Source of the DNA: Acidobacteriota bacterium
GTDB lineage: Bacteria > Acidobacteriota > Terriglobia > Terriglobales > Acidobacteriaceae
Direction of reading: 5' to 3'
DNA: 39,230 bases
Assembly (NCBI GenBank): GCA_021801945.1
Contig: JAKABE010000002.1
Coordinates: forward strand, 1 to 39,230
The position numbers and the translations under genes are program-made. Shown in pieces: positions 1 to 9,354 of this stretch (position 1 is its first letter; each line of letters starts with the position of its first letter). Under the pieces are notes generated by a model. That model had not been told where the DNA came from, searched no databases, and saw nothing but the letters and a program-made list of their open reading frames with translations.

Positions 1-1074
1 ATAGGCATGGGGAAAGACCTCGTCAGTGAGCGGCGCGTGCGGCATGTGCTCCTGAATGCCGAAGTTGGGAATGCTGAGGTCGAAGTGGAGCGCGGCACCC
101 ATGCAGACCGGTGACAGATCGGTGGCTCCATGGCAGCCGGTGCGGACGCCGTAGAGATCGGCGAAGCCGGCGATGCGGCGCAGGTGAGTGATGCCGCCGG
201 CGTGGACGATCGAGGTGCGGACGTAATCGATGAGCTGCTCGGCGATAAGGCGCTGGCAATCGAAGATGGAGTTGAAGACCTCGCCCACGGCCAGGGGCGT
301 GGTGGTGTGCTGGCGGATGAGGCGGAAGGCTTCCTGATTCTCAGCCGGCGTGGCGTCTTCAAGCCAGAAGAGGCGGAAGTCTTCCAGACTCTTGCCGAGG
401 GCCGCGGCCTCAATGGGCGCGAGGCGGTGGTGGGCGTCGTGGAGCAGCGCCAGGTCAAAGCCGAAGCGGGTGCGCACGGCCTCCATCATCTCGGGCAGGA
501 AGCGCATGTATTTGGGCGTGGACCAGGACTCTTCGCGGGGCAGGCTGCCATCGGCGGGCTCATAGGGCTTGTTGCCGTGCGGGACGCCATAGACGTCGGG
601 AACGCCGGGGACGGCGGCCTGCACGCGGATGGCCTTATAACCCAGCTCCATATGGTGGGCGACGGAATCGAGAAGGTCGTTGATGGAGTGGCCGTTGGCA
701 TGCGTGTAGACGGTGACGCCCTCGCGGCAGCGTCCGCCTAGAAGCTGATAGAGAGGCATCCCGGCGCGCTTGGCTTTCAGATCCCAGAGGGCCACATCCA
801 CGGCGGCGATGGCAGCCATGGTAACCGGACCGCGCCGCCAGTAGGGACCGCGATAGAGGTACTGCCAGGTGTCCTCGATGCGGTCCGAGTCGCGGCCGAT
901 GAGGCAGGGAACGAGATGGTCGCGGAGATAGGCGGCAACGGCCAGCTCGCGGCCGTTCAGGGTGGCGTCGCCGAGGCCGTGCAGACCGTCGTCGGTGGTG
1001 ATTTTGAGGGTGACAAAGTTCCGCGCCGGACAGGTGACGATCACCTTTGCGTCGATAATCCTGGAATCCGTCAT
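1..1074 (-). CDS. manD: D-mannonate dehydratase family protein (enolase superfamily), 3' end outside window
   Basis: The 358 visible residues match the ManD/RspA group of the enolase superfamily, which dehydrates D-mannonate to 2-keto-3-deoxygluconate in the cytoplasm. The family is about 400 residues, so roughly 45 C-terminal residues lie beyond position 1. Landmarks agree with ManD in order and spacing: an Arg150/Tyr162 pair, Asp213 with His215 (HDAHH), Glu239 (WLEDATP) and Glu265 (VGEVFNS) as Mg ligands, and CHGATDLSP near 314-322. The ATG at 1074 gives the usual N-terminus (ending in ARNFVTLKI) and lies 23 bases after the GH67 stop, so the two are probably co-transcribed. Some family members act on gluconate or are poorly active, so the substrate is inferred; next to an alpha-glucuronidase, mannonate is the best guess. 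Confidence 0.9.
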   Translation of the reverse strand, partial: MTDSRIIDAKVIVTCPARNFVTLKITTDDGLHGLGDATLNGRELAVAAYLRDHLVPCLIGRDSDRIEDTWQYLYRGPYWRRGPVTMAAIAAVDVALWDLKAKRAGMPLYQLLGGRCREGVTVYTHANGHSINDLLDSVAHHMELGYKAIRVQAAVPGVPDVYGVPHGNKPYEPADGSLPREESWSTPKYMRFLPEMMEAVRTRFGFDLALLHDAHHRLAPIEAAALGKSLEDFRLFWLEDATPAENQEAFRLIRQHTTTPLAVGEVFNSIFDCQRLIAEQLIDYVRTSIVHAGGITHLRRIAGFADLYGVRTGCHGATDLSPVCMGAALHFDLSIPNFGIQEHMPHAPLTDEVFPHAY

Positions 1075-1097
1075 GAACGTGCGATTTCCCTTCGAGC

Positions 1098-3764
1098 TTA
1101 AGGTTTCGGATGCGCGGGGCTGGGCGCGGCCGGGGTGATGCGAATGTAATCGACGGGCGCAGGCTCGCGGCCGTTGGGGACGCCGATAAGCTTCAACTTG
1201 TCGCCCTGATGGAGCGCGACGTTGGATACGGTGATCCGGGTGGAGTTGTCACCGTTGATCATGAATCCTGGCAGTTGAGCGTCGGCGGCCCATGCGTCAA
1301 TGGTGTGGCCGTTGATCTGCAGCGTGAAGTGGGAGACGCCCCAGAAGTTGTCGTAGTATTGCACGACAATGTTGTACCAACCCGATGGTTTGTTCCACAC
1401 CAGAGATGCCGAGCAGGAGGGTTTGCCGAGGCACTCGATGGCCTTGCCGCCCATGGCTGTTTCCCAGGGATGAATGGCGACTGGGGTGTAGCTGTTGAGG
1501 GTCAGGCTGGTAGCCGCGAAGCGGTTGGGATAATGGCCCACGCGACCGAGGGCGTCGGGAATCCCGGACATGCGCGCGAAGTAACGCGTGATGGCGTCGC
1601 GCCAGACGATGGCCGCGCCGGCCTGATACTCGAGCCGCTTCAGGACCTCGCTATAGATGTCATCGGGGACCATGCCATGCAGCGATTCCCATGCCGGGAC
1701 TTGTGCCGCCGCAGCCTTTGCGCCCCAGTAGTGCGTGTTGTAGATGTACTGGATGACGGTTTGGCCATTGTGGAGGCGGTAGGAATAGGGGACGTGATGC
1801 ATGAAGAGGAGCAGGTTGTCCGGGCAGGTCTTGAGCGATTCGTACATTGCGGCCATGCGCGGCGGATATTGGCCGATGTAGCCGGTACCGGTGGCGACGG
1901 TGCGATCCATGCCCACGCCCTGGTGGGTGGCGCGAATCCACTGGCCCCAGCCGTTATTCTCGGCCGATTGCGGGTCGGGACCGTAGTGGGCGCCGGTGAT
2001 GTCAGTGAGCGAGCCGAGTCCGAGCGGGCCGGTGTAGCTCTCGTAAATGTGCCAGGAGTTCATCTGGAGCTTGTTGACGATGGCGCGCACGGTGGGGTTG
2101 TTGCCCAGCGTGAGGCGCGTCCACTGGTCGGAGATGGCGGCGGAGGTGAGAGTGGGGTTCCAGGCCAGCCTGCCGAAGGCGTAAAGGTTCAGAAGTGAAA
2201 GGGGATTGCCAAGCCAGCGGTCCGTGCCCACATTGGCGACGCCCACAAAGCCACCCAGGGTGTGGTGAAAGCCGGGGAGAGAGCGGCCGGAGATCAGATT
2301 GCGGACCGGCAGCGGCGGCGCGCTTGCGGCTGCCCGCATGTCGGTGTCAAGGATGGTCTTCCAGAGGGGCGCAAGATAGACCAGTTGGCGCTGTTGGCCG
2401 GTGTACTCCTGTGCGACTTCCAGTTCAATGGCCTCGTTGGTGTGGTGCAGTCCTGCAAAGAGGGGCTGGGCCGGCTCGCGGACTTGAAAGTCGATGGGAC
2501 CGTACTTGATCTGGACAATGACGTTGGAGGCGAAGTGGCCGTCGAGGGGATGAAAGATGTCGTAGGCGGCGCGGGCGCGGTCGGCTTTGGGATCGTTCCA
2601 GTTGAGGTGGTTGTTGTAGACGAAGGCGCGATAGAGAAGGAATCCGCCATGCAGGGCCAGGTCGTGGGCCAGCATGTTGGCGGCGATGGCGGGAGAGCGG
2701 CCGTATTTTGAGGGGCCCGGCTGGCCCTCGGAGTCAGCCTTGACGACGATGCCGCCAAAATCGGGAATTTGCTGGTAGATCTCTTCGATGATGTTGTGCC
2801 ACCAGGCGATGACCTTGGGGTTGCCGGGATCGTAGGTGTCGAGGCCGCCGATGGTTTCAGGGCTGGTGAGATTGACGGCGATGGAGAGGCGGACGCCGTA
2901 GGGACGAAAAGCGTCGGCGATACGCGCCAGGCCTTTGATGTTGCCGGGCAGCAGGATGTGAGGATTGGCGTTCACGTTGTCGACGGTGCAGCCGTCAATG
3001 CCCACCGAGGCCAGCAGGCGTGCGTAGGCAGCGGCGCGGGTGAGATCGGCGCGAATGTGGTTGTGCTGAAAAAAGATGGAAGGCCCGGCGAACTCGTGTT
3101 CGATGGTGCCGTTCATGTTGTCCCACTCGTTGGTCCAGCGCACCACGGCCCAGGGACGCGAGGTGACGTCCAGAGTGCGCAGGGAATGTTGCTCTCCAAT
3201 ATCGCGGAGAAGCGCGAAGGCACCGTAGAGGACGCCGCGCGGGTCGCCACCCTCGATGAGCAGGACATTGCCCGCGCGATCGAGACGGTAGGCATCGGGC
3301 CCCAGCGCCGCGCCTGCGGCCAGCGCGGGACGCCAGGCGCGCACTTCGGCCTGGGTTCCGAGAACCACGATACTCTCGCCGGGAGCGGGGACTGCGGGCT
3401 GCGCGGTCTCCACAACACGCGGCACGCGATTCAACATGCCGCGCCAGCCCAGGGTGAGCTCATGCGTAGCGGATTTCTCCAGCACATTCTGGCCGAGGGT
3501 CTCCACCGTGTCGGGAATCTGGTTCTGCGCGCCGAAGACGAGTGAGGGATTGACGGGCAGATAGGCCAGCCATGCGGGGTAGCCCGGTCCTTTGGCGGGC
3601 GCGGTGGACAGCGCAAGCGGGACGTGGAAGCGTGGGTGAGGTGGCGCAGCCGGCCTCTGGGCGCGCGCAGAAAGTGGGGCCAGCGCAAAGATCGCCAGAG
3701 CTAGGAAAGTTGTCCACGCGGCAGGGCGCGGTGATTGGGAAGAAAAGCGGAATTGCGGAACCAT
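1098..3764 (-). CDS. aguA: GH67 alpha-glucuronidase, secreted, with C-terminal beta-sandwich extension
   Basis: An 888-residue protein of glycoside hydrolase family 67, which removes (4-O-methyl-)glucuronic acid from xylo-oligosaccharides. A signal peptide (about 1-36, ending LSARAQ) indicates export. The N-terminal GH67 domain spans about 60-200. The barrel contains [11 protein letters not shown] (209-219), [11 protein letters not shown] (341-351), AYD402 and QVRE430. The Asp402-Glu430 spacing of 28 equals that of the catalytic Asp/Glu pair known in GH67; Glu346 is a candidate acid. The helical C-terminal GH67 part follows to about 735. Residues about 760-880 look like an extra carbohydrate-binding beta-sandwich, making it longer than the usual 680-730. 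The start at 3764 was preferred over an in-frame start at 3917 because the signal peptide follows it directly. It sits between an SDR and a mannonate dehydratase, all on the minus strand. Confidence 0.93.
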   Translation of the reverse strand: MVPQFRFSSQSPRPAAWTTFLALAIFALAPLSARAQRPAAPPHPRFHVPLALSTAPAKGPGYPAWLAYLPVNPSLVFGAQNQIPDTVETLGQNVLEKSATHELTLGWRGMLNRVPRVVETAQPAVPAPGESIVVLGTQAEVRAWRPALAAGAALGPDAYRLDRAGNVLLIEGGDPRGVLYGAFALLRDIGEQHSLRTLDVTSRPWAVVRWTNEWDNMNGTIEHEFAGPSIFFQHNHIRADLTRAAAYARLLASVGIDGCTVDNVNANPHILLPGNIKGLARIADAFRPYGVRLSIAVNLTSPETIGGLDTYDPGNPKVIAWWHNIIEEIYQQIPDFGGIVVKADSEGQPGPSKYGRSPAIAANMLAHDLALHGGFLLYRAFVYNNHLNWNDPKADRARAAYDIFHPLDGHFASNVIVQIKYGPIDFQVREPAQPLFAGLHHTNEAIELEVAQEYTGQQRQLVYLAPLWKTILDTDMRAAASAPPLPVRNLISGRSLPGFHHTLGGFVGVANVGTDRWLGNPLSLLNLYAFGRLAWNPTLTSAAISDQWTRLTLGNNPTVRAIVNKLQMNSWHIYESYTGPLGLGSLTDITGAHYGPDPQSAENNGWGQWIRATHQGVGMDRTVATGTGYIGQYPPRMAAMYESLKTCPDNLLLFMHHVPYSYRLHNGQTVIQYIYNTHYWGAKAAAAQVPAWESLHGMVPDDIYSEVLKRLEYQAGAAIVWRDAITRYFARMSGIPDALGRVGHYPNRFAATSLTLNSYTPVAIHPWETAMGGKAIECLGKPSCSASLVWNKPSGWYNIVVQYYDNFWGVSHFTLQINGHTIDAWAADAQLPGFMINGDNSTRITVSNVALHQGDKLKLIGVPNGREPAPVDYIRITPAAPSPAHPKP

Positions 3765-3855
3765 GCGATCACCACTCAGCGAATTAGATTTCTTACTCTT
3801 CGTGTAGCGCAACCATAATAGTGTTCGGTTAGCGGGTCGTCGGGCGGCTGCGCCG

Positions 3856-4626
3856 TCAGGAGTTGACGCCGCTCGCCAGATAGCCTCCATCGACCGCAAG
3901 AATCTGCCCGGTGACAAAGGAGGCGGCGTCGGAGGCCAGGAAAATAGCCGCCCCGGCGAGCTCGTCCGGATTCCCGTAGCGGCCCATCGGGGTCCGCAAG
4001 AGCATTTCCTTTCCGCGCGCGGTGCCGTGGATGAGGTTTTCGTTCAAGGCGGTGGGAAAGATGCCGGGCGCGATGGCATTCACGCGCACTCCATGGTGCG
4101 CCCATTCTACAGCCAGTGATTTGGTGAGGGCTCCAACGGCGGCTTTGCTCGCTCCATAAGCGGCCACGTTGCGGAAGGCCACAAACGTAGCCAGTGACGC
4201 GATATTAATGATGGCCCCGCGCTTTTGGGTGAGCATGGATTTCGCGAAGATCTGGCACGCCCGCAGCGTACCGGTCAGGTTGACATCCAAAATACGCGAC
4301 CACAACTCCTCGGGGCAATCGAGAGCCGGCTTTTGGCGGGTGATGCCCGCGGAGTTTACGAGGATGTCGACGCGGCCGAAGGTGGAAAGGACATTGTCAT
4401 GCAGGCGCTCCAGGGATGCGCGATTGCTCACATCGGCCTGGAGGCGCAAGGTTCTTCTGCCTAGCGCTTCGATCTCGTGGGCGACGACGTCTACCTCCTC
4501 CGCCCGGCGGGAGACGGCGAGCACGTCGGCGTTGGCGGCGGCCAAGCCGAGCGAAATCGCTTTACCCAGTCCCGAGGTCCCACCGATGACGACCGCGCAC
4601 CGGCCGGAGAGATCAAAGGGATCCAT
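3856..4626 (-). CDS. SDR-family oxidoreductase, probably D-mannonate/fructuronate oxidoreductase or related sugar-acid dehydrogenase
   Basis: A 256-residue classical short-chain dehydrogenase/reductase. The cofactor loop is GGTSGLG (15-21), NSAG is at 91-94, the catalytic set is Asn116, Ser144, Tyr157 and Lys161 (YGASK), and the C-terminal end has the usual VDGGYLASG. The closest recognisable relatives are gluconate 5-dehydrogenase and 2-deoxygluconate 3-dehydrogenase types. SDR enzymes of this kind can replace UxuB in reducing fructuronate to mannonate. Because the next genes are GH67 and ManD, that role would complete the step between glucuronate isomerisation and mannonate dehydration; this is inference from context. 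The ATG at 4626 begins the standard SDR N-terminus; a longer in-frame reading to 4785 adds 53 unrelated residues. It lies 91 bases upstream of the GH67 start. Confidence 0.9.
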   Translation of the reverse strand: MDPFDLSGRCAVVIGGTSGLGKAISLGLAAANADVLAVSRRAEEVDVVAHEIEALGRRTLRLQADVSNRASLERLHDNVLSTFGRVDILVNSAGITRQKPALDCPEELWSRILDVNLTGTLRACQIFAKSMLTQKRGAIINIASLATFVAFRNVAAYGASKAAVGALTKSLAVEWAHHGVRVNAIAPGIFPTALNENLIHGTARGKEMLLRTPMGRYGNPDELAGAAIFLASDAASFVTGQILAVDGGYLASGVNS

Positions 4627-5073
4627 GGCCTTAGGATACCTTGCGGGGGGAACGGTTGGGCGCAAAGCCGATTTACTTCCGTGGCATTTTGGGTAAGAAT
4701 CGCCGCTGTCAAAGGGCTCTGGAGACGACAGGCCGAGGCGAGCCGGGAGAAGGTGACCTGTTTCATCCTGGGCGAGGGGGCGCACCGTGGCGCTGCGCGG
4801 CTGGAGTATCGCAACTTGGGAAAGTGCATCATTGGTATTGCGACGGCTCGACGGCAGGCCGCAAACGGAGAGCGGGAATTCATGGTGATTCGAGAAGTGC
4901 CGATGGCGCGCATAGACATCGGAGAAGCGCGGAGCAGTAAACGATTACTTCCATCGAATTCAATCTCTTGCGCGGGCTGTAAATCTCAAACTTTTGGTTG
5001 AGCCGCAGGGGGAGAATTTGAGGCAAACAATGGGGAGGAACTGCGGTCTGCCGCTACTTTTGGAGGGGTTGAT

Positions 5074-5245
5074 GATCCATGGTAAAGTGTTTTACTCTTC
5101 AAGATAGCTCTTGATTCGCGGGTTTTCCGATGGCCTCGCGATCCCAGGTAAACGGCTTTATCTTTTGAAGGTGGCCTTCGATCCCGAGCGCGAGGCAGGG
5201 ATTCGGACGCCGCCACCTGGATCCATTTAACGCTTTTATTATGAG
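5074..5245. repeat. Three degenerate operator-like repeats
   Basis: Three diverged copies begin at GATCCAT (5074), GATCCCA (5140) and GATCCAT (5220). Copies one and two align over about 45 bases, starting GGTAAA then a T-rich right half. The first holds a perfect inverted repeat GTAAA-GTGT-TTTAC (5082-5095). The second has GTAAACGGCTTTAT (5148-5161), a pseudo-palindrome with the central CG and A/T arms typical of LacI-family operators. The third (AACGCTTT) is the most decayed. Spacing is 66 and 80 bases. A sugar-responsive LacI-type regulator would suit the neighbouring genes, but no such regulator is in the window. Confidence 0.4.
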
Positions 5246-5293
5246 ATATTTAGCTGGAAAATCCCAAATTTGAACAGTTGATGAAAAAAAATC

Positions 5294-5323
5294 TTGACAA
5301 GTATTCCGGCAAACGAGTACAAC
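5294..5323 (+). promoter_or_regulatory. Putative sigma-70-type promoter of the TonB receptor gene
   Basis: A perfect -35 box TTGACA (5294-5299) is followed after 18 bases by TACAAC (5318-5323), a 4-of-6 match to the -10 box, in an A/T-rich stretch of otherwise GC-rich DNA. The GTACAACC that carries the -10 recurs 24 bases later, so this word could instead be a protein-binding repeat. Confidence 0.4.
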
Positions 5324-5374
5324 CTTGTAGATGTAAGAAAGTACAACCCTGGTTGGAGCTATAACAAAGTGGCT

Positions 5375-5407
5375 CGGATATAGAGAAAGCGGTTACCACT
5401 ATATCCG
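5375..5407. promoter_or_regulatory. 9-bp inverted repeat enclosing a LacI-like operator core, upstream of the TonB receptor
   Basis: CGGATATAG (5375-5383) and CTATATCCG (5399-5407) are perfect inverted copies separated by 15 bases, agaaagcggttacca. The loop has the GAAAGCGGTTAC core that resembles cre/LacI-type half sites around a central CG. It lies about 50 bases downstream of the putative -10 box, so it would be transcribed and could act either as a DNA operator or as an RNA hairpin in the leader. Confidence 0.45.
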
Positions 5408-5663
5408 GATTCCAACCGAAGCACATAATAAAACGATTGTTTTGTTGTTGTAAGGGGTTTTATGCCTGGGTCTGCGAAAAAAAGTAAGAGACAAACGGAC
5501 TTCCTTTCGGGCATCTGAACATCTTTGTTGTTGCGAGTTGAGGGAGTTTGTCAGCCAGACAGACTCCGCAAGTTGGCATTCCCTCATGTCGTGTCGTCCT
5601 GTGGTGGTGGAACTTCGCCGACCGCAGGGCGCGATGCGTTGTGCGGGCAAACAACTATTTGCC

Positions 5664-5669
5664 AGGAGG
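5664..5669 (+). promoter_or_regulatory. Ribosome binding site that fixes the TonB receptor start
   Basis: AGGAGG lies six bases before the ATG at 5676. It decides against the in-frame start at 5538, which has no such site and would add 46 residues ahead of the signal peptide. Confidence 0.85.
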
Positions 5670-5675
5670 CAAACT

Positions 5676-8600
5676 ATGTATCTTTTCAAAGGATTGATTC
5701 ACAGTTTCGCAAGTGAAACTGTGAAGAGATCGCCATGGAAACGCCTTGCAGCGTGCGCCGCGATTGCCGCGGTGCTGGCCGTTTTCAGTCCCTTGGCCCA
5801 CGGCCAAGCAAACTCCTCGATTGCCGGTACAATTACCGACTCGACCGGTGCCGTGATTCCTAACGCCACGGTTTCTTTCACGGATACCGCTACGGGCGTG
5901 ACGAGAACGACCATATCCAACTCGGTGGGCGCTTACCGCCTTGCCAACCTTGGCATCGGCACCTTTACCATGACGGTCACAGCACCCAACTTTGCGAAGT
6001 TCACAAGGACGGGCATCGTGGTGAGCGTGGCCACGGCCCTTGAGGAAGACGCCAAGCTCAATGTCGGCAGCACGGGACAGACGGTCACCGTCGCCGCCCA
6101 GGCGTTGCAGGTGCAGACGCAAACCGCCGAAGTGAGCACACTGATCAGCTCGCAGCAGGTAGAAAACCTGGCCACGAACGGCCGGAACATCGTTCAACTT
6201 GCGGCTCTCGGCACAGGCGTTTCTCAGACTCTTCCATCGTTCGGCGGCGTCAATGCATTGAGCACGGCAAACGGCTTGAGCTTCAACGGCGCCAGAACCA
6301 CTCACAACGTCTATTTGATCGACGGCGGTGAGATCAACGACCGCGGTTGCGGCGGCTGCTTTATGCTTCTGCCTTCGCAGGACGCAATTGCCGAATTCCG
6401 GACACTTTCCAGCAACTACAGCCCCGACTACGGCATCGGCTCCGGCGGAACGATCACCATGGTTATCAAGTCCGGAACCAGCCACTATCACGGCGAGGTG
6501 TACTACTTCAACCGGAACACGGCCTACAACGCCAACGACTATTTCAACAAGCAGGGGCACAACCGGCGGCCGAAGTTTGATTTGAACGAGCCTGGCTTCA
6601 ACCTTGGCGGCCCCGTGTTTATCCCGCATGTTTATAACACCGACAGGAAGCGGACCTTCTTTTTCCTCAACGAGGAATGGCGGCGCCTGATCCAGGGCAG
6701 CAACCCCTCGTTCTACAACGTTCCGTTGACGACCAACTTCCCGACAGCCGGGCAGCCGCTCGATTACTCACTGGTGACGGGAGACAAGCAAGCCCCCATC
6801 GTTCCTGACCTGCCCAACAACGCAGCGTATACGGCGATGGAGCAGGGCGACGGCCTGCACCCGGGCCAGGCCTTCCCGACCAACGCGGCTGGGCAGTACG
6901 TGATTCCGGCAAACATGATCGACCAGAACGCGGTCATGCAAGCGAATTCGGGCGCCTTCCCGAAGGCGAACGTAGCCAATGGCTACCAATTTGTTACCTC
7001 CATTCCTCAACCCACCTACGTCCGCGAGGATCTGGTGCGCATCGACCATACCATCAACAGCAAGTTCCAACTGATGGGCCACTTTATCCATGACGCGGTG
7101 GCGCAGACGTACTACCCGCCGTTGTGGACCGGCAGCTACCCGACGGTCGGAAGCTCGTTTACCAACCCGGCCTACTCCGTCGTGATCACGCTGACGCAGA
7201 CCTACACTCCGAACCTGCTGAACGAAACTTCGATCGACTACAGCGGCAATAAGATTACGCTGCTGCCAGTCGGCCAGGGCGCGGCACAGTACAAACTCCC
7301 CGCCGGATGGGCGGGAAAGACCTTCTTCCCGGTGAATGACAACGCCAGCGGTGGCATGCCGGCGGTCAACCTGAACGGAGCGCCGGTGGGCGCAAGCTGG
7401 AACGAGTCCTACTACCCGTGGAAAAACGGCTACGAAGGGTACGAATGGCGTGACGACGTCTCCTACATCCGTGGCCATCACCAGCTGAAGTTCGGCATCG
7501 GCGTGCTGCACGACTACAAGAACCAACAGCTACAGTCAAACACCCAAGGAACCGCCAGCTTCTCGAATAGTGACTTCAGCCATGATGACTGGATCAACTA
7601 CATGCTCGGCCTTGCCGACAACTTTACCCAGTTGCAGACGCTGACGCCGAAGCATTGGGTGAACAACAACTTCTTCATCTATGGCAACGACGATTGGCAT
7701 GCCACCGCGAAGATGGTTCTGAACCTGGGACTTCGCTGGGATGCCATGCCCCGCACACATGAGCGGTACAACATGTGGAGCAACTTCATTCCATCCGACT
7801 ACAACTACGCGCTTGGCGATCCGATGACCGCAGCCGGCACCCTCAATCCGGCGGATCTGACGACGTTCAGCTGCAACACTCTGCGCTGCAACACCAACGG
7901 AGAGCAGTTCTATCTGAACGGCATCAAGGAAGCGGGTGTAGACGGCTGGACCAAATATAACGTCGCCAACGACTACTTCACGATTGAGCCGCGGCTCGGC
8001 TTCGACTACGACGTGAACGGAGACGGAACGACTGTTATCCGTGGCGGCGCGGGCGTCTTCTTTGAGCGCATCCAGGGCAACGACGTGTACGGCGCGGCCT
8101 TGAATCCGCCCTTCGCCTTCCAGCCTTCGGCGAACGATGTTTACTTCTCCGATCCGCACACCAGCAGCTTGACCGGACAAACCACGTCGCAGACCTTCCC
8201 TTCGAATCTGACGACGCTCAATTACCACTACCCACACCCGGGCACTGTGGACTACAGCCTGGGCATCCAGCACCAACTTGCGCCCTCGGTCATCATGGGG
8301 ATGCAGTACGTTGGCTCTGACGGGTGGGACCAGAACAACATCATGGGCATCAATACGCTGCCTATCACCAATGGCTCCGGCAACCCGGGAACCATGTATG
8401 ACACGCGCCAGGAGGTTGCGACCGGTAAGTTGAATGCAAACCTCGCCCGTATCTTCCCTGGCTATGCCAACATGGGCCAGACGCAGAATACGACCAGCGT
8501 GAACTATAACTCCCTGCAGGCATCGCTGCGCATGGAGAACATCCATGGACTTGCGATGACGTTTGCGTACACCTACTCTCACCTCCTCGACTATGTTGCA

Positions 8601-9221
8601 AACGATCTGACTACTCTCTCCGATCCGTTCGATCCGCACTACGATTACGGCTCGGATACAGGGTACGATCAGCGGCACATCTTCAACATGACTTACGTCT
8701 ACACCCTGCCCTTCTTCCAGAGGACCGGAACACTTCTGGAGCGCGAGGCGCTGGGCGGCTGGACGCTCTCCGGCATCACTTCGGCGCATAGCGGCCTACC
8801 GGTACCGGTCAACTATAACGGTGCGGACACGCTGGGCTTGGGCGGCCAAACGACCAACCGCGCACAGCTTGTGGGCCCGATTAGCTACCCAAAGACACAA
8901 CAGGCATGGTTCAGCAAGAGCTCTTTTGCTGCTCCGCTTGCTCCGTGGGCGGGTGGCCTCACGAACGGCTTCGGCAATTCCAGAAAGGATGCGATGCTGG
9001 GGCCAGGCTTTGTCAACTGGAACATGTCCCTGTATAAGAACATCTTCCTGACACGGACCGAGACAGGGCCGAGGTTCCAACTGCGGTTCGAGTCCTTCAA
9101 CACCTTCAACCACGTCGACTATACCGGTATCGATACCGGGTTGGTCGATACAGCCTTTGGTCAGGTGACCAGCGACTGGGCTCCGAGAGATCTGGAGTTC
9201 GGCGGAAAGTTCATGTTCTAA
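5676..9221 (+). CDS. TonB-dependent receptor with N-terminal carboxypeptidase-regulatory-like (Cna-B type) domain
   Basis: An 1181-residue outer-membrane protein of the Oar-like class abundant in Acidobacteriota. A signal peptide ends near LAHGQA (about residue 46). Residues about 50-130 form the carboxypeptidase-regulatory-like beta-sandwich (SIAGTITDSTGAVIPNATV). A plug domain follows with SFNGARTTHNVYLIDGGEI and GGTITMVIKSGT, then a long beta-barrel rich in aromatic and Asn residues, ending in the typical C-terminal Phe (EFGGKFMF). Such receptors import large substrates, often oligosaccharides, with TonB-ExbBD energy; the substrate cannot be read from sequence. Divergence from an alpha-glucuronidase operon with operator-like sites between suggests glucuronoxylan fragments. 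A strong terminator follows. Confidence 0.95.
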   Translation: MYLFKGLIHSFASETVKRSPWKRLAACAAIAAVLAVFSPLAHGQANSSIAGTITDSTGAVIPNATVSFTDTATGVTRTTISNSVGAYRLANLGIGTFTMTVTAPNFAKFTRTGIVVSVATALEEDAKLNVGSTGQTVTVAAQALQVQTQTAEVSTLISSQQVENLATNGRNIVQLAALGTGVSQTLPSFGGVNALSTANGLSFNGARTTHNVYLIDGGEINDRGCGGCFMLLPSQDAIAEFRTLSSNYSPDYGIGSGGTITMVIKSGTSHYHGEVYYFNRNTAYNANDYFNKQGHNRRPKFDLNEPGFNLGGPVFIPHVYNTDRKRTFFFLNEEWRRLIQGSNPSFYNVPLTTNFPTAGQPLDYSLVTGDKQAPIVPDLPNNAAYTAMEQGDGLHPGQAFPTNAAGQYVIPANMIDQNAVMQANSGAFPKANVANGYQFVTSIPQPTYVREDLVRIDHTINSKFQLMGHFIHDAVAQTYYPPLWTGSYPTVGSSFTNPAYSVVITLTQTYTPNLLNETSIDYSGNKITLLPVGQGAAQYKLPAGWAGKTFFPVNDNASGGMPAVNLNGAPVGASWNESYYPWKNGYEGYEWRDDVSYIRGHHQLKFGIGVLHDYKNQQLQSNTQGTASFSNSDFSHDDWINYMLGLADNFTQLQTLTPKHWVNNNFFIYGNDDWHATAKMVLNLGLRWDAMPRTHERYNMWSNFIPSDYNYALGDPMTAAGTLNPADLTTFSCNTLRCNTNGEQFYLNGIKEAGVDGWTKYNVANDYFTIEPRLGFDYDVNGDGTTVIRGGAGVFFERIQGNDVYGAALNPPFAFQPSANDVYFSDPHTSSLTGQTTSQTFPSNLTTLNYHYPHPGTVDYSLGIQHQLAPSVIMGMQYVGSDGWDQNNIMGINTLPITNGSGNPGTMYDTRQEVATGKLNANLARIFPGYANMGQTQNTTSVNYNSLQASLRMENIHGLAMTFAYTYSHLLDYVANDLTTLSDPFDPHYDYGSDTGYDQRHIFNMTYVYTLPFFQRTGTLLEREALGGWTLSGITSAHSGLPVPVNYNGADTLGLGGQTTNRAQLVGPISYPKTQQAWFSKSSFAAPLAPWAGGLTNGFGNSRKDAMLGPGFVNWNMSLYKNIFLTRTETGPRFQLRFESFNTFNHVDYTGIDTGLVDTAFGQVTSDWAPRDLEFGGKFMF

Positions 9222-9242
9222 AACTTGTAACCTTTCCGAACG

Positions 9243-9282
9243 GGGGCGCGGCAACGCAAGTTAGCCGCGCCCTCTTTGTTTT
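9243..9282 (+). terminator. Rho-independent terminator after the TonB receptor gene
   Basis: A perfect 9-bp stem GGGCGCGGC (9244-9252) and GCCGCGCCC (9264-9272) with an 11-base loop is followed by TCTTTGTTTTT. It begins about 20 bases after the stop, so it should separate receptor transcription from the TPR gene. Confidence 0.85.
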
Positions 9283-9341
9283 TCGGCTCATGCAGGCCCG
9301 CCGAGAGTTGTGCGGAGGTGGTAGTGGGAGCGAAAATGCGG

Positions 9342-9348
9342 AAGGAGG
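9342..9348 (+). promoter_or_regulatory. Ribosome binding site for a GTG start
   Basis: AAGGAGG lies six bases upstream of GTG at 9355, which supports that unusual start codon and the signal peptide that follows it. Confidence 0.85.
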
Positions 9349-9354
9349 GCGAAC

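Larger units (their letters stand above)
4627..5675. other. Divergent intergenic control region, about 1 kb, no convincing gene
   Basis: This stretch separates the minus-strand uronate genes from the plus-strand TonB receptor. Open frames here are short, lack family resemblance and lack ribosome binding sites. Base composition drops from 5220 onward, with many A/T runs. It contains three related GATCC-headed segments (5074, 5140, 5220), a promoter-like TTGACA/TACAAC pair (5294-5323), a direct repeat of GTACAACC (5317-5324 and 5341-5348), a 9-bp inverted repeat around an operator-like core (5375-5407), a 10-base direct repeat TTTGTTGTTG (5441-5450, 5524-5533), and an AGGAGG at 5664. If the promoter is real, the receptor mRNA has a leader of about 350 bases. 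Confidence 0.6.

Noticed and set aside
1110..2198. 362-codon plus-strand open frame opposite GH67
   Set aside because: Antisense to an unmistakable GH67 gene; no domains and no start signals.
4641..5001. Short plus-strand frames in the intergenic region before the receptor
   Set aside because: They run opposite the SDR 5' end and into non-coding sequence, without ribosome sites or family resemblance.
5655..6629. Long minus-strand open frame (324 codons) inside the TonB receptor gene
   Set aside because: It mirrors the receptor coding frame in GC-rich DNA, has no recognisable domains and no ribosome binding site. The plus-strand receptor is certain.
7536..8789. 417-codon minus-strand open frame inside the TonB receptor gene
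   Set aside because: Antisense shadow with biased composition (Val/Arg/His) and no family resemblance.
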